Source: Hydnum rufescens UP504 (lineage: Eukaryota > Basidiomycota > Agaricomycetes > Cantharellales > Hydnaceae). Taken from it: a stretch of 64,000 nucleotides of DNA. Below are positions 9,476 through 19,385 of this stretch, piece by piece (within the stretch, counting starts at the first letter, position 1; every line of letters begins with the position of its first letter). The stretch lies in the NCBI GenBank assembly GCA_014904985.1, contig MU129062.1:1-64000 (forward strand), in the 5' to 3' direction. Under the pieces are notes generated by a model that saw only the letters and a list, made by a program, of their open reading frames with translations, had not been told where the DNA came from and searched no databases. Both the position numbers and the translations under genes were made by a program.

Positions 9476-11334
9476 AGTCCCAGTTTCAGCCAATTTTTGG
9501 CCATTTCGGCCAATTCTGGGCCAGGAGGTGAAATCATAAAAATGGCCATTTCAGCTGAAATAGTGATGGGACCTACTTAGGTACCATTATCTGCCCTGGA
9601 AGTGGTACCTAACTAGGTAGGCTTAGATGACTGACCAAGGTGACAAATTAATGGAAGATGAGAACAAGCTCTCAGTCAATGGTTCAATCCCACTTCACAT
9701 ACTCATGGATTCTCTCAAGTCATCCAACCCAATCACAATTTGGCATCCCATCAATATGACACTCTCACCAAGCAAATATCTTAATGCCAAGGTACATTAT
9801 GCTGTAGTGCCCCAGCAATACAACAATTGATTTGTTCCAGATTCTCTTGGTAAACAATGGCGAAAATGGCAATCCTGGCAATCCCATTACAATATTGTAT
9901 TGTACAAGAGTCGTTGGCAGTGCCTTGAGTCCCCTCAGTAATTACTGCCACCAAGGTGATGGTGCACTTCCTCCTCATGTTTCTAGTTCAATCAATGTGT
10001 ATGTACAATTGAACCTCATTCCGAATTATTGATTTTAATGGCTTGTGTCATGTAGCACACATGAAGTGAACTTCAAAGCACACATGGTCCTTATCCACAC
10101 AGTAAACCCAACATTTATTCATCAAATGCATGTGGGTATTGACTATTAAGACTCTCTATGTGTGTAAATCAATTCTAAACTGGCCCCTAAATAAAGACGA
10201 TTGAGGGTGCATTTGTTGATATGACCAAGTTCAAGAATGTCTCCTCAACAAACCCTCGCAAACAGTGGAATCACCCCACTCCCAGTCTTGTGTCTTATTC
10301 AATTAGCCACAATCTATTTGCCAATCATCATGAAATGGTGAAAATTGGTGCTGATGTTGAAGCACATGGGAGTGTTCATCTGGTGCTTGAACAAGCTGTA
10401 AAGTCATGTGACTCCACTGCCGATCACATGTTTGTTTGTCCCAGTGCTCCCAATATCATCAAGCACGACAACAGTCATTACAGTGGGATACATTTCACTT
10501 CCAACACTGGAGATCAGATCCAACAAGGTGATGTCATTGTAGTCACCACAACTATAACTGGTTGGAAGGGACCAACCAGCTGGCAAGTTGATCTCGAGCC
10601 ACAGGAAATAATTCGAGTGGCTTCATCTTTTATGGTGAGTGTAGCACATTGTAACTTTGGAATTCTCTATTATTAAACATTGTCTATTGAAGCCTGAAAA
10701 TTCCCCAACTTCGAAGAGAAAGCAACTTGGAGAATCAGATGAAAAGTATGGCAATGTCTCATACTTTCCGTGACTGATAAAATTGGGATTCAATGCTGCA
10801 AATACATAGTCTCATCCTAAACAGAGCACAAGATAACATGCCTTCCAACACTACAGCTGGATTGACTACATCTGACACCAAGCTTCATGATGAAGACAGT
10901 ATGGACATGGAGGATGTTCTACCAATGAACAAGGGTAAAACATCAGTCAAAAAGTCAAAAGTGTCCAGTTGAAAATGATCCTCCAGGTCAATGTACACTA
11001 AAATATGCTCTCATGTACTACTAGTTATGAAATACAAATCTCCACTCCATGCCTGTCATTAGAGTCGGGGACTGGCACTTGCTGCCACTACCAATAGTAT
11101 ATGGTGGCTGGAGTGAAAGTAATGGTTCATATTGCCTCAAAATGGGGCCTAGGTGATGGACTCACAAGCAAGATGTAAAGCAAGATTGGCAAGATGTGTC
11201 CTAGGTTCAGGAACTCAACCAAAAAAACAACAAACATGGGGCAAGTGGTCCTATAGTGAGGCTAGTTATTCATAAACACGATATTAGTATAGCAAACCAG
11301 ACAGTAGGATTCTTTTATTGCAAAGGAGCACCCA
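9476..11334. other. Unassigned region with two weak open frames
   Basis: Two plus-strand frames stand out, 9627-9830 and 10221-10676 (151 codons). The second looks protein-like in composition (for example MFVCPSAPNIIKHD and GDVIVVTTTITGWKGPTSW), but I do not recognise a domain, no splice sites join the two convincingly, and the base composition matches the flanking repeats. Motifs such as ACCTACTTAGGTACC and GTACCTAACTAGGTAGG at 9570-9625 are partly inverted copies of each other. The remainder to 11334 shows nothing I can name. Confidence 0.25.
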
Positions 11335-11339
11335 GACAG

Positions 11340-11516
11340 TGTTAAAATGGGCGGTTATCGACTACGGCGTATGTTGTCACGTGCTGCTTGCCCGTCTCTG
11401 CACGTCCGGCCCACTCTAGGGCCGCCCTCCTTTTACTATATATAACATAGGTATTTCATGTACATACCTCACTGGTTTGTACCTCCGCGACACACACGAG
11501 GTTCTTTATCCCAAAA
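11340..11516 (+). repeat. 5' LTR (177 bp)
   Basis: It differs from the 3' copy at six positions. All six are C/T or G/A differences at CpG dinucleotides. It contains TACTATATATAACATAGG, a possible TATA element, about 85 bp from its end. The interior begins CAAACCAGTGAACC; I could not match this to a tRNA primer. Confidence 0.9.
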
Positions 11517-12701
11517 CAAACCAGTGAACCTCTGTGCTGTAATCTGTGGCAGTCAACACCGTGTCCGTGAACCGGTTGTTCCGTTCTCAATCTGTGCGAT
11601 TACCGTGCCTGGGAGTACCTGTCCTATAGGGAAACCTTTGCTCATACCTGGGATTATCTTCCGGCCTGCGTTTGAGGCCCCGTGTCCGTATACATCCCGT
11701 GTCTGTCGCGACTGTTGCGACCATCGTACCCGTGTCCTCTTTTGGGGATTTTCTATTGCCGTTGCGCCATGTTGGTGAGGTGGAGGATTTAGTTGGGTGT
11801 TTGGGTGGGCTCTGGCCCTGGACCCAGAACACTATTTTGAGATGTGCATGAGGAAGTCTCTGGACTTGGCTCACGACTCTCGGGTCTTTTAGGTGGGATG
11901 GAGGTGGTGCCCTGGCGAGGGGATTTCATGGATCCGGCTCGTCGATCGGGGTGTGCAGAGGGGATTTGGATATCCGGCGCACGGCACACGACATCATCAA
12001 GACATCTACCGTTGTTATTCCGGTTTGCACGAGGGAGTTTGGGCTCAGCTCATGGTACCCGCTACTGTTGGCGATTTATCAATCTATGTGGGCCCAGCTC
12101 GCTGTTTTGGGATGCGCATGAGGGGATTCGGTTTTCTGGCTCACGGTTCTCAACATCATCAAGACATCCACCATTATATTTTTTCGGTTTACGGTTCGTG
12201 CAAGGGGATTTGGATATCCGGCTCGCAGTACACAACATTATTTTCGGTTTCCGGTTCGCACGAGGGAGCTCAGTAAGCTCGGCTCGTGGTCCTCCTACTG
12301 AGGGGTTCATTTTTCGATTTCGGTTCACACGAAGGAGTTTTTTGGAGGACTCGGCTTGTGGTACCTGCTATTACTTGGGAGCAATTTTCATTTTCAGTTC
12401 TCAGTTCGCGCGAGGGAGCTTGGACAGCTCGGCTCATGGTCCTGCTACTGACAGGTTTAATTTTTCGGTGTTTATGGTCTCTACTCCAGGGGGAGTATTT
12501 TTTCTTCTTGTTTTCCCTTGCCCCCATTCCTGTTCAAACTGATTTGCTCCAGTGGGAGCCGTTGTCCATGTTTTGCTCACTTTCCTATTTCCCTGTCCGA
12601 ACTCACTTGCTTTAGTGGGAGCATATATGGACTGCCCCATTAATTTTTTTCTTTTGTCTCATGTTTTTCGCTGGTGCCGTAGTCTCCACCATCAAGGGGA
12701 G

Positions 12702-12878
12702 TGTTAAAATGGGCGGTTATCGACTACGGCGTACGTTGTCACATGCTGCTTGCCCGTCTCCGCACATCTGGCCCACTCTAGGGCTGCCCTCCTTTTACTA
12801 TATATAACATAGGTATTTCATGTACATACCTCACTGGTTTGTACCTCCGCGACACACACGAGGTTCTTTATCCCAAAA
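12702..12878 (+). repeat. 3' LTR (177 bp)
   Basis: Same length as the 5' repeat and colinear with it, without indels. It is preceded by a purine-rich tract and followed by the target-site duplication GACAG. About 3.4 percent divergence (6 of 177), all at CpG sites, so the usual molecular clock for LTR age would overestimate its age if methylation drives the changes. Confidence 0.9.
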
Positions 12879-12883
12879 GACAG

Positions 12884-13921
12884 GTCAGGGAAGGTAAAGT
12901 TAGGGGGGAGTAATCCGTGCATAGGTGCGAGTGAGCCAAGGTTTGCGTTGACCTGATTTGATTCTGATGCGGGCTATCCAAGGGCTAGTGGAGCTTGCCT
13001 GAAGCTAATTTCAGCTTACCCAAGCTAAAATTGGTGGCTTCCCAGGGCTAAATTGGGCTGGCCTGACCTAGCTACCCCGGGGCTTCTTGGGGGCTACTGC
13101 CCCTGAACCCCCACCTTTTTCCGTGCAGACCCAGGGCTAAAAAATATGGCCTGGCAAGCCCTATTTTTCAAGCAAGGAAGGACAGTGATCCAAGGTAAAC
13201 TCATATAGATTAGACCTAGTTAGCTAAGATATGCCTATAGGGAATATCCTAGCTAACTAGGTACCTTGGGTTGATTGCCTGAGGTGGGGCCCATGGAGCC
13301 TAATATTCAGGAACTGCCAGAGGGCCATGGTAGGTTCAGAAGACATGTGGGGCCATGGGCCCATGAGTCTTTTAGACTTGATATCATACCCAAAAAACAT
13401 AGTCTAATTAGATACAGAAACCGGGTTGCCTAAGGTGATACAAATCATCAGCATATCATGGCTTGGTTCCTATCTTTTACTCCTCCCATCTCCTGTGCTC
13501 CAGTTTTGCATTCCTGACATTCTCAATGAGCTGTGCTGGCCATCTCATGGCGATAGGATACTTGCTCTTCATAACTCACATGGATACCATTATTTGGTTG
13601 TCTCAGATTATCGGGATCTGCAATGGTTATTCATTCACCACTTTCATGCATACTATCATCATCATATTATACTCTTTCCAATACTTTCTCTACTGTTTGC
13701 TTGGTGTCATGTCTTAGCAGAATAAACTTGAATCTCCATGCTTGGAATAGATTGTAAACAAGGTCATGGGCACTACCACAGTCTGTCTAGTTGTGAAGTC
13801 TCTCAGGACATCCTGGGATGTTCTTGATAATATGTCCGAAACCCCCAGGATACCCTGACTTCGTACTATCATGAAGCCCTACTGTATCTAATCATGGGTA
13901 CCCCTGGGAAGACCCGAAATT
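12884..13921. other. No gene recognised
   Basis: About 1 kb between the LTR element and the broken pirin gene. It holds GGCTACC/CCCGGGGC-rich text near 13060-13120 and a CTAGTTAGCTAAG/CTAGCTAACTAGG partial inverted pair at about 13206-13262. One 99-codon frame (13426-13725) is hydrophobic, but I see no support for expression or homology. Confidence 0.35.
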
Positions 13922-15076
13922 CTAGTTGACTGTGTAGCCATTAGTCCTACTCAATGTCGAAAACGATAACTTCAGCGGGTGCATCGCCACATTTTCCACC
14001 TCAAGCTTATCTCCCTCCTTCCCAAGGGCATACGCACCATCTCCTTCAGCCAACTCGAGTCCCCCGTTGATCTTCACGCGAGCACCCTTAGCAGCGCCAG
14101 TGTTATATCCAGATGTTTGGATGACGTGCACGTACGAATTTCGCATGATTCGGTAGAGTGCCACAGCGGGGAATGAATACAACACATTAGCGGAGGGGAG
14201 ATTATGGTCGCGTAAACAGAGATAGGTGAATGGATCGGTGCTGGCCCCTTGCCCTCCGTGTATCCGTAACCTCGGGAACAGAGAGCGGTGCAACGATGCG
14301 GACTAACTTGTCCTTCTTTTCTTCGTCTGTATAGTGGCTAACGGGCAATACTCTTAATTGGAGTATAGTGTAAGTGAGGAAGAGAAAATGAACACACCGA
14401 GTGTAATACTTGGGGGTTAGTCGGGCTACATTAGGCTTTGCCCATATTTGCAAGAAATGGACTTGCTGGAAAGTGAACCCATAAGTGCCAGAAACGAACT
14501 AAAATTGGTGATGAGACGTGCCTTTTGGGCACTCCTGTTATACTCCGCCTGAGTTATTCCTGTCCCGGCAGAAGTCACCTGCAGATCGCCTCGCTTTAAC
14601 ACTTCCCTGTTGCCCAAAGAGTCTTTGCTACAGTTTTAAATTGTTCTACTGTCAACACAAACTGCGAGGTGCCAAGGGCCATGTAAACCATTGATACTTA
14701 ATACTGACTGTTCCAATTCTCCTGAGACGACATAACTGAATATCTCTATCTCTCGATGACCATACCCCCGATGCCTTTTGAAGGTTCCACACGGTTCTCG
14801 TTGAAGGCGGTAAGGAAGCTCCAAGAGTTCACCGGGGAGCAATAATAGCTGCAAAACGAGGGTGGTAAATTGGTCTTTCCTGCTTTTGAGATAGATAGCC
14901 AATACACACTCGGTGAAATTGGAAGTGCGGAATGTCTTCAACCAGCCATGGTCTGCATTGCCACGTTCCTGCGATAGACGTGGCACAAGACGTACATTTG
15001 GATATCGGGGCGACGGTGCAAGCATGGGGACAGACGTCGAAAAATTGCGAAGAGACTTCAGTTTGGAAGACAACAA
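13922..15076 (-). pseudogene. Pirin-family protein, frame-broken and missing metal ligands
   Basis: The minus strand encodes recognisable pirin segments in order: RGNADHGWLKTFRT (from 15076 downward), NRVEPSKGIG, GHREIEIFSYVVSGELE, REVLKRGDLQVTSAGTGI, then PKYYTR, VRIVAPLSVPEVTD, VVQTSGYN-type text and GDAPAEVIVFDIE. Pirins are nuclear or cytosolic double-cupin iron proteins. Two breaks are clear: one base is missing in the run at 14765-14769 and one near 13988, after which the normal C-terminus is read from another frame (its stop would be at 13947). Independently of the breaks, two of the four usual iron ligands are changed: the first His of HxHxxE-type text is Tyr (GYGHRE) and the His before the conserved Glu is Gln (ITQAEYN). 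That favours a decayed or non-metal paralogue over a pure sequencing fault. Confidence 0.7.
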
Positions 15077-15364
15077 GCAAGTGCACTCTTATATACACTT
15101 TTAGCAATGAACAGTGAGTAAGCCTGATTCACCACAAGTGCTTACGCGCTTGGAGCATGATGTAACCGATAACACCGGAAACGCGCGGGGCTGTGCGTTC
15201 ACGGCGGCAAGCGTGACCATCGTGACACTACTGTGACTGTTGCATGACAAAGCCGTGACAGCCCCAATGGACTCACTGCTCAACCCGACTATCCCAACCT
15301 GGCGTAAGTCTCTCCCAACGCTGCAGCCAGTACGTATATCGCATGTCACAGAGGGGAGGTAGTT

Positions 15365-16501
15365 GTGACTTGTGCCAAGAGTTACTTCACTAGTGCCTTG
15401 TTTGTCGATCCTCTCCGGCGTGACATCGACGGCTTGCTTAAGGCGTTCCTTCGGCGATGCTCTGTGGCACTCCACAGGAAAGAGCAGATCAGTCCTTTTT
15501 CCTGGTTTAAGGCAATATGGAAGGACCAGCGCTGGGATCTGCTACATCTCCGAGTCGTCGAGTCGAGAGCGCGCAGGGCATTCGTTGACACCGTACTGCG
15601 ACTCTTCATTGGTATGCAAAGATTCGGGCTGTGTTTCTATTTAATAAATAGCATTGATACCCCTTTTTTGTGGATAGAACGCATTGTTCCCTCGGAACCT
15701 GGTCTTAACCAGTTGACTGCATTCTTTGGGCTCTACACCTTTTACAATACTCAACCGAGGGCACCTGACTTGGCACTGTATTACCAAGCGCAGATACTTA
15801 TACCGATAGGTAGGTCATTCACTCGTTCCGTTAATGCGCTGCGAGCTCATATATTACGCTCTACAGACACGTACCAGCACTTACTAAGCCTACCCACATT
15901 CCTTCCGCCTGGATTCGACCACTACGCACACTATATTATGCAATCCCTAATCGATAAAGATTCATTTTCTCTCCTCCCACGTTCAGAATTAGGTCCCTTT
16001 AATCCGCGAGTTCTTCCCCACACCACACTCCAAAAAATTTCTTCGGCGCCGCAGCAGGCGAATACCCCTGGAGACCAATCGACTCCCACCCCTTCCTCCA
16101 CATCTGTGGAAGCCTCGATCTCACTACCCACGCCTAAAAACAAACCCGGGCGTCCGAGCGCGTTGGAAATCCAGAAGCGAAACGCGCGTAATCTGTCCGC
16201 TCTAGACAAGTGGGCGACCACGAATCTGGATCCGTCCCGTTCGCTCAACATGTCGATCCACGTGAATCCGTTGGTGCGAGAAGAGGGCTCGTACCTGGGT
16301 GCCAAAGAGGCATTGGTTGAAGCCGTGGCGAAGGAAGAGTTGGAAGAGGCGGAAGAAGTGACGTGGAAGAATATGTTGGAGGTCGATGCGTATGCACAGG
16401 AGAGAGGGCTGAGATACGGACGTGAGGGGGTGGAGAGAGTGGAGCGTGCGCGAAGGGAACCAAATGGTTTGTTGGGTCTAGTAGCCCCTATGAAGAAATG
16501 A
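15365..16501 (+). CDS. SNAPc subunit SNAP43/SNAPC1-like
   Basis: Likely subunit of the snRNA-activating protein complex, which recruits RNA polymerases II and III to small nuclear RNA promoters. The N-terminal part has the SNAP43 pattern: DPLRRDIDGLLKAFL, then WDLLHLRVVESRARRAFVDT, then LNQLTAFFGLYTFYNTQP, and DTYQHLLSLPTFLPPGFDH. Two introns are likely, 15612-15677 (66 nt) and 15810-15866 (57 nt); both are multiples of three and lack stops, so the frame reads straight through them. Residues after about 200 are low-complexity, followed by an acidic/basic helix (about 300-350). No ATG opens the frame: the first codon of the open stretch is GTG, so the true start lies in an unrecognised upstream exon or is lost to a base error. 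It faces away from the pirin remnant across about 290 bp. Confidence 0.65.
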   Translation: MTCAKSYFTSALFVDPLRRDIDGLLKAFLRRCSVALHRKEQISPFSWFKAIWKDQRWDLLHLRVVESRARRAFVDTVLRLFIGMQRFGLCFYLINSIDTPFLWIERIVPSEPGLNQLTAFFGLYTFYNTQPRAPDLALYYQAQILIPIGRSFTRSVNALRAHILRSTDTYQHLLSLPTFLPPGFDHYAHYIMQSLIDKDSFSLLPRSELGPFNPRVLPHTTLQKISSAPQQANTPGDQSTPTPSSTSVEASISLPTPKNKPGRPSALEIQKRNARNLSALDKWATTNLDPSRSLNMSIHVNPLVREEGSYLGAKEALVEAVAKEELEEAEEVTWKNMLEVDAYAQERGLRYGREGVERVERARREPNGLLGLVAPMKK

Positions 16502-16677
16502 GAGGTATTATTGGTTCCGTCGATGAGGGTTCCGTGGCTGTGTCGTGAGAAGTGGAGCAAGCCTCTTTCCGTGTAGGTGTGAAAGGGCGGATGAGTGCAC
16601 CACATCCTTCGTTTCTGGACAACGTCAGCTCCATTTGGGCGCACTCGGGGAGGCACCATACACTGCTACGTTTGAGC

Positions 16678-18293
16678 ATGCCATACCAGGTCCTGCCCAT
16701 CGTGTGCGCTCCGAGTGCTTTGGTACCCGCCACGTCTCCCTGCTTCTCCGACTACTTCACCACTACCCCTAGAAACAAAGGCTGAAGCGGAAGAAGAGGA
16801 TAGGACCAAGCTTGTTATTCATACGGATGGGGCCAACCTTTAGGTGCTCAGGCCATCCGTGGAACTAACAAGGATGAAGGGCCCGGAGCATGCATATTGC
16901 TCTTCATACCCGGTACGTCTTTCTCTATCGAGCAATTCCGTGTTCTATGTTTCTCACTGTTATTCGTTGACGCATAATTTTATCGTAACTATCGACTGTC
17001 GATTGCCGGCAGGAAATCCTGGGATCGTCCACTTCTACACCGAATTTTTGAATGCGATCCACGATGCCTACCCGTCCCTTGGTATTCTAGCCAAGTCGCA
17101 TCTGGGACATACCCCCCGCCTGAATAATTGGGATGTCCAGGGCGGGCCTGGTCCCGGAATGTCAAATCAGGCGGCGGGGCTGGAAGCACAAGTGGAGAGT
17201 GCGATAGAGGTATATGATGCCCTTGCGCGGGAATATCGAGGGTGTAAAAGGCGGGATTGAAGATTGTGTTAGCTGGTCATAGTGTTGGGAATTGGATTAT
17301 TACTCAGGTATGTTTATATGTGCTCCGTATGGTCCACCAGTTCGCCATTGCTCTTCAGGGGATGGTAATTTTTCGCTTCTTTTTTTTTTTTTTCACCTAG
17401 ATTATGAAAGCGCGTCCCGAAGCTGTGGATGGCGCATTCATGCTCTTCCCTACCGTATGCGATATGGCTCAGACACCTAATGGACGTCGTCTTCGGGTGG
17501 GTGCATTTAGGCACTCGCTTGTATCGCTCCTTACTCTTCTCCTTTTTTTCATGCGATTTGGACGGGCCGATCCCTCCGCAGCCATTATTTTTTTTCGTAT
17601 CGGCATACATCCTAGCAGCCGTCGTGGCGGTATTCTTCGTGTACCTTTTCCCCGCGCCATTGACGCTGCGCCTATGCGAGGCGCTCTTCCCAATTTTCCC
17701 ACGCTCGCAGTTGTATGTGTTGAGGAGCCTGATATGTTCACCGCGGACAGTGTTCAGTGCTCTACGGATGGCGAGGGATGAAATGAGGATCATCAAGGGG
17801 ATTCAGGATCTACCGTCATACGACGACCCTCCCCTGGAAGAGGGGGAAGAAATCCGGACAAGCGGAGGCGGAACGAAGGGCGAGAAAGAGGAGTCGTGGG
17901 GGATGGGGGAGGGAGGAGCCGTGGCGGACGTGTTGCGTACGAATGCGAAAGGCATATGGGTATATTTTGCGGAGAGGGATAATTGGGTGGGTGAAAAGGG
18001 ACGAGTGGAGATTTATAGAGCGCTTAAAGAAGGTGGAGGTGCATTTGATGAAGGGATGGGAAACGGCAGTGGGGAGGCTGTGTTTGGGAGTGATGGTGTC
18101 CCTCACGATTTTTGCATCAGTGAGTACTGGGTTTGTTCCGTCGATGGCCTTGCTTAAGTTTGTTTTGGTGGCCCAACCTCGGATCATTGCTTATCTGATC
18201 CTTGGGCTGATCGTTTGGCTAGATCATGATGGTATCATTGCACAGTATTGTATACGATGGCTGCGCGATGGCGGGTTCATAAAGAATATATAG
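16678..18293 (+). CDS. Lipid-droplet-associated hydrolase (LDAH, DUF2305 family)
   Basis: An alpha/beta hydrolase that acts at lipid droplets; the substrate is debated (sterol or triglyceride esters). Five exons: 16678-16912, 17013-17307, 17401-17496, 17582-18119, 18223-18293. Family marks in order are LLFIPGNPGIVHFYTEFL, the nucleophile elbow VLAGHSVGNW, MLFPTVCDMAQTPNGRRL, a hydrophobic stretch with PLFFFVSAYILAAVVAVFF, RMARDEMRII, the acid region FAERDNWVG and the catalytic His in VPHDFCIN. Both Ser and His motifs are intact. Three single bases appear to be missing, in CCCC at 16766-16769, TTT at 16839-16841 and AAAA at 17246-17249; adding one base to each run gives one continuous family-like frame. 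A low-complexity acidic/glycine stretch (EEGEEIRTSGGG region) interrupts the C-terminal half. Confidence 0.8.
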
Positions 18294-19385
18294 AACCAAT
18301 ATGCGATGAGTCATCCAAGGGCTGTTTCAAGTAGCCGACTCCCAAAGGTATAAATTTGGTATTGAAGGCTGATATTTGCGGCTCGGGCTTATAAATCCTA
18401 ATTGGTGATCTATTTCTGGATAGATCCCATTTAATAAGCCAATCCGCCGGCAACCCACAATTGAGCACATATCGGGATGTTGGAGACAACGTGGCCCAAG
18501 AAAGACTGTGAATCAGGAAGAGCGTTGGCGTTGCACGATGAGTAGTGTGAAACGTAATGGCTGTCTGGTTTATGTACATGGATACGTACGAAGAACGACA
18601 GCAGTGAGAGATGTCCGCAGGGGGAGGGGGCGACCAGGGCAGGGAGGACTGATTTGCAGTGTCCGGGGTCGTGGGCGCAGGCGGGTTTCGCGGTCTGAAA
18701 TCCCGGCGACCGACAGCCGAGGCGATCGCACGAAGGAGTGTGTACATTCTTAGTCATCAGCAACGGCACCTACCTATTGAAGGCTTGCAAGCTGAGCAAC
18801 CAACGGAGTGCGAATAAAAGTTCTCCGCGACCCACGAAAGGTGCTACATGGCCGGCCGTGTCGAATCCTACAGCGAGTGATGGGCCGTTTCTCATTGTAT
18901 CCTTGACGCGGGTTATGAATTTGAATAAGGTTGTTATACAATAATAGGATGGATTCCAAGCGACACGGCCGTCATGGCTTTAACAGGAATATTCTCGATA
19001 GACGCTAATGGTGTGTGAAGGTACCCAGGAAGCGGCACGGTTTGACAGATGCATCACTATATCCTAGCGCCGTAGGAGACGGATCGTGGTGAATTATACG
19101 GAAGTTTGGGCCAAAAGATTGGGAAAAAAAAGGTGATGCTGCGGGGGAGAACGTGCGATCATCTACAGAAGCAATCCAAACTGGTCGCCTTGCAAGTCTA
19201 AGAGGTCTCTACTTGAGCGCTTGGAAGATTCAGGGAGGTCCGCGCGGAAATGGGAATTGCCGAAACAGGATCCGACGGCACGAAGGATATAATCGTGAGT
19301 GGTTTGTAATCAGAGAGTTTGACGCTGGACCCTACACAAGAGGCGGCACCCGACCTCACCCTCCCGTCTTCCTCCCACTTCGAAC
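18294..19385. other. Intergenic, no gene recognised
   Basis: About 1.1 kb between two genes on the same strand. Frames on both strands are short and lack family resemblance or matching splice sites. It probably contains the 3' end of the hydrolase transcript and the promoter of the SNF2 gene; a CCTCACCCTCCCGTCTTCC pyrimidine tract lies directly before the ATG at 19386. Confidence 0.4.

Larger units (their letters stand above)
11340..12878 (+). mobile_element. Non-autonomous LTR retroelement (TRIM-like), 1,539 bp
   Basis: Two 177-bp direct repeats flank a 1,185-bp interior with no gag, protease, reverse transcriptase or integrase. The element is bounded by the 5-bp duplication GACAG (11335-11339 and 12879-12883). 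The repeats begin TGTTAAAATGGG, and a purine run ATCAAGGGGAG lies directly before the 3' repeat, as a polypurine tract should. The repeats end CCCAAAA rather than the usual CA. The interior from about 11840 to 12470 contains degenerate tandem units of roughly 100-130 bp with the motif GGTTCGCACGAGGGAGCT. Short LTRs, a small interior and no coding capacity fit a terminal-repeat retrotransposon in miniature that is mobilised by another element's proteins. Confidence 0.9.

Noticed and set aside
11587..12640. Long open frames inside the TRIM element (up to 232 codons)
   Set aside because: They run through degenerate tandem repeats on both strands and show no Gag, Pol or other known domain.
17482..17600. 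Frame shift in the lipid-droplet hydrolase after NGRRL
   Set aside because: A GTGGGT...CCGCAG intron (17497-17581) joins RRLR to PLFFFVS in phase, so no base error is needed.
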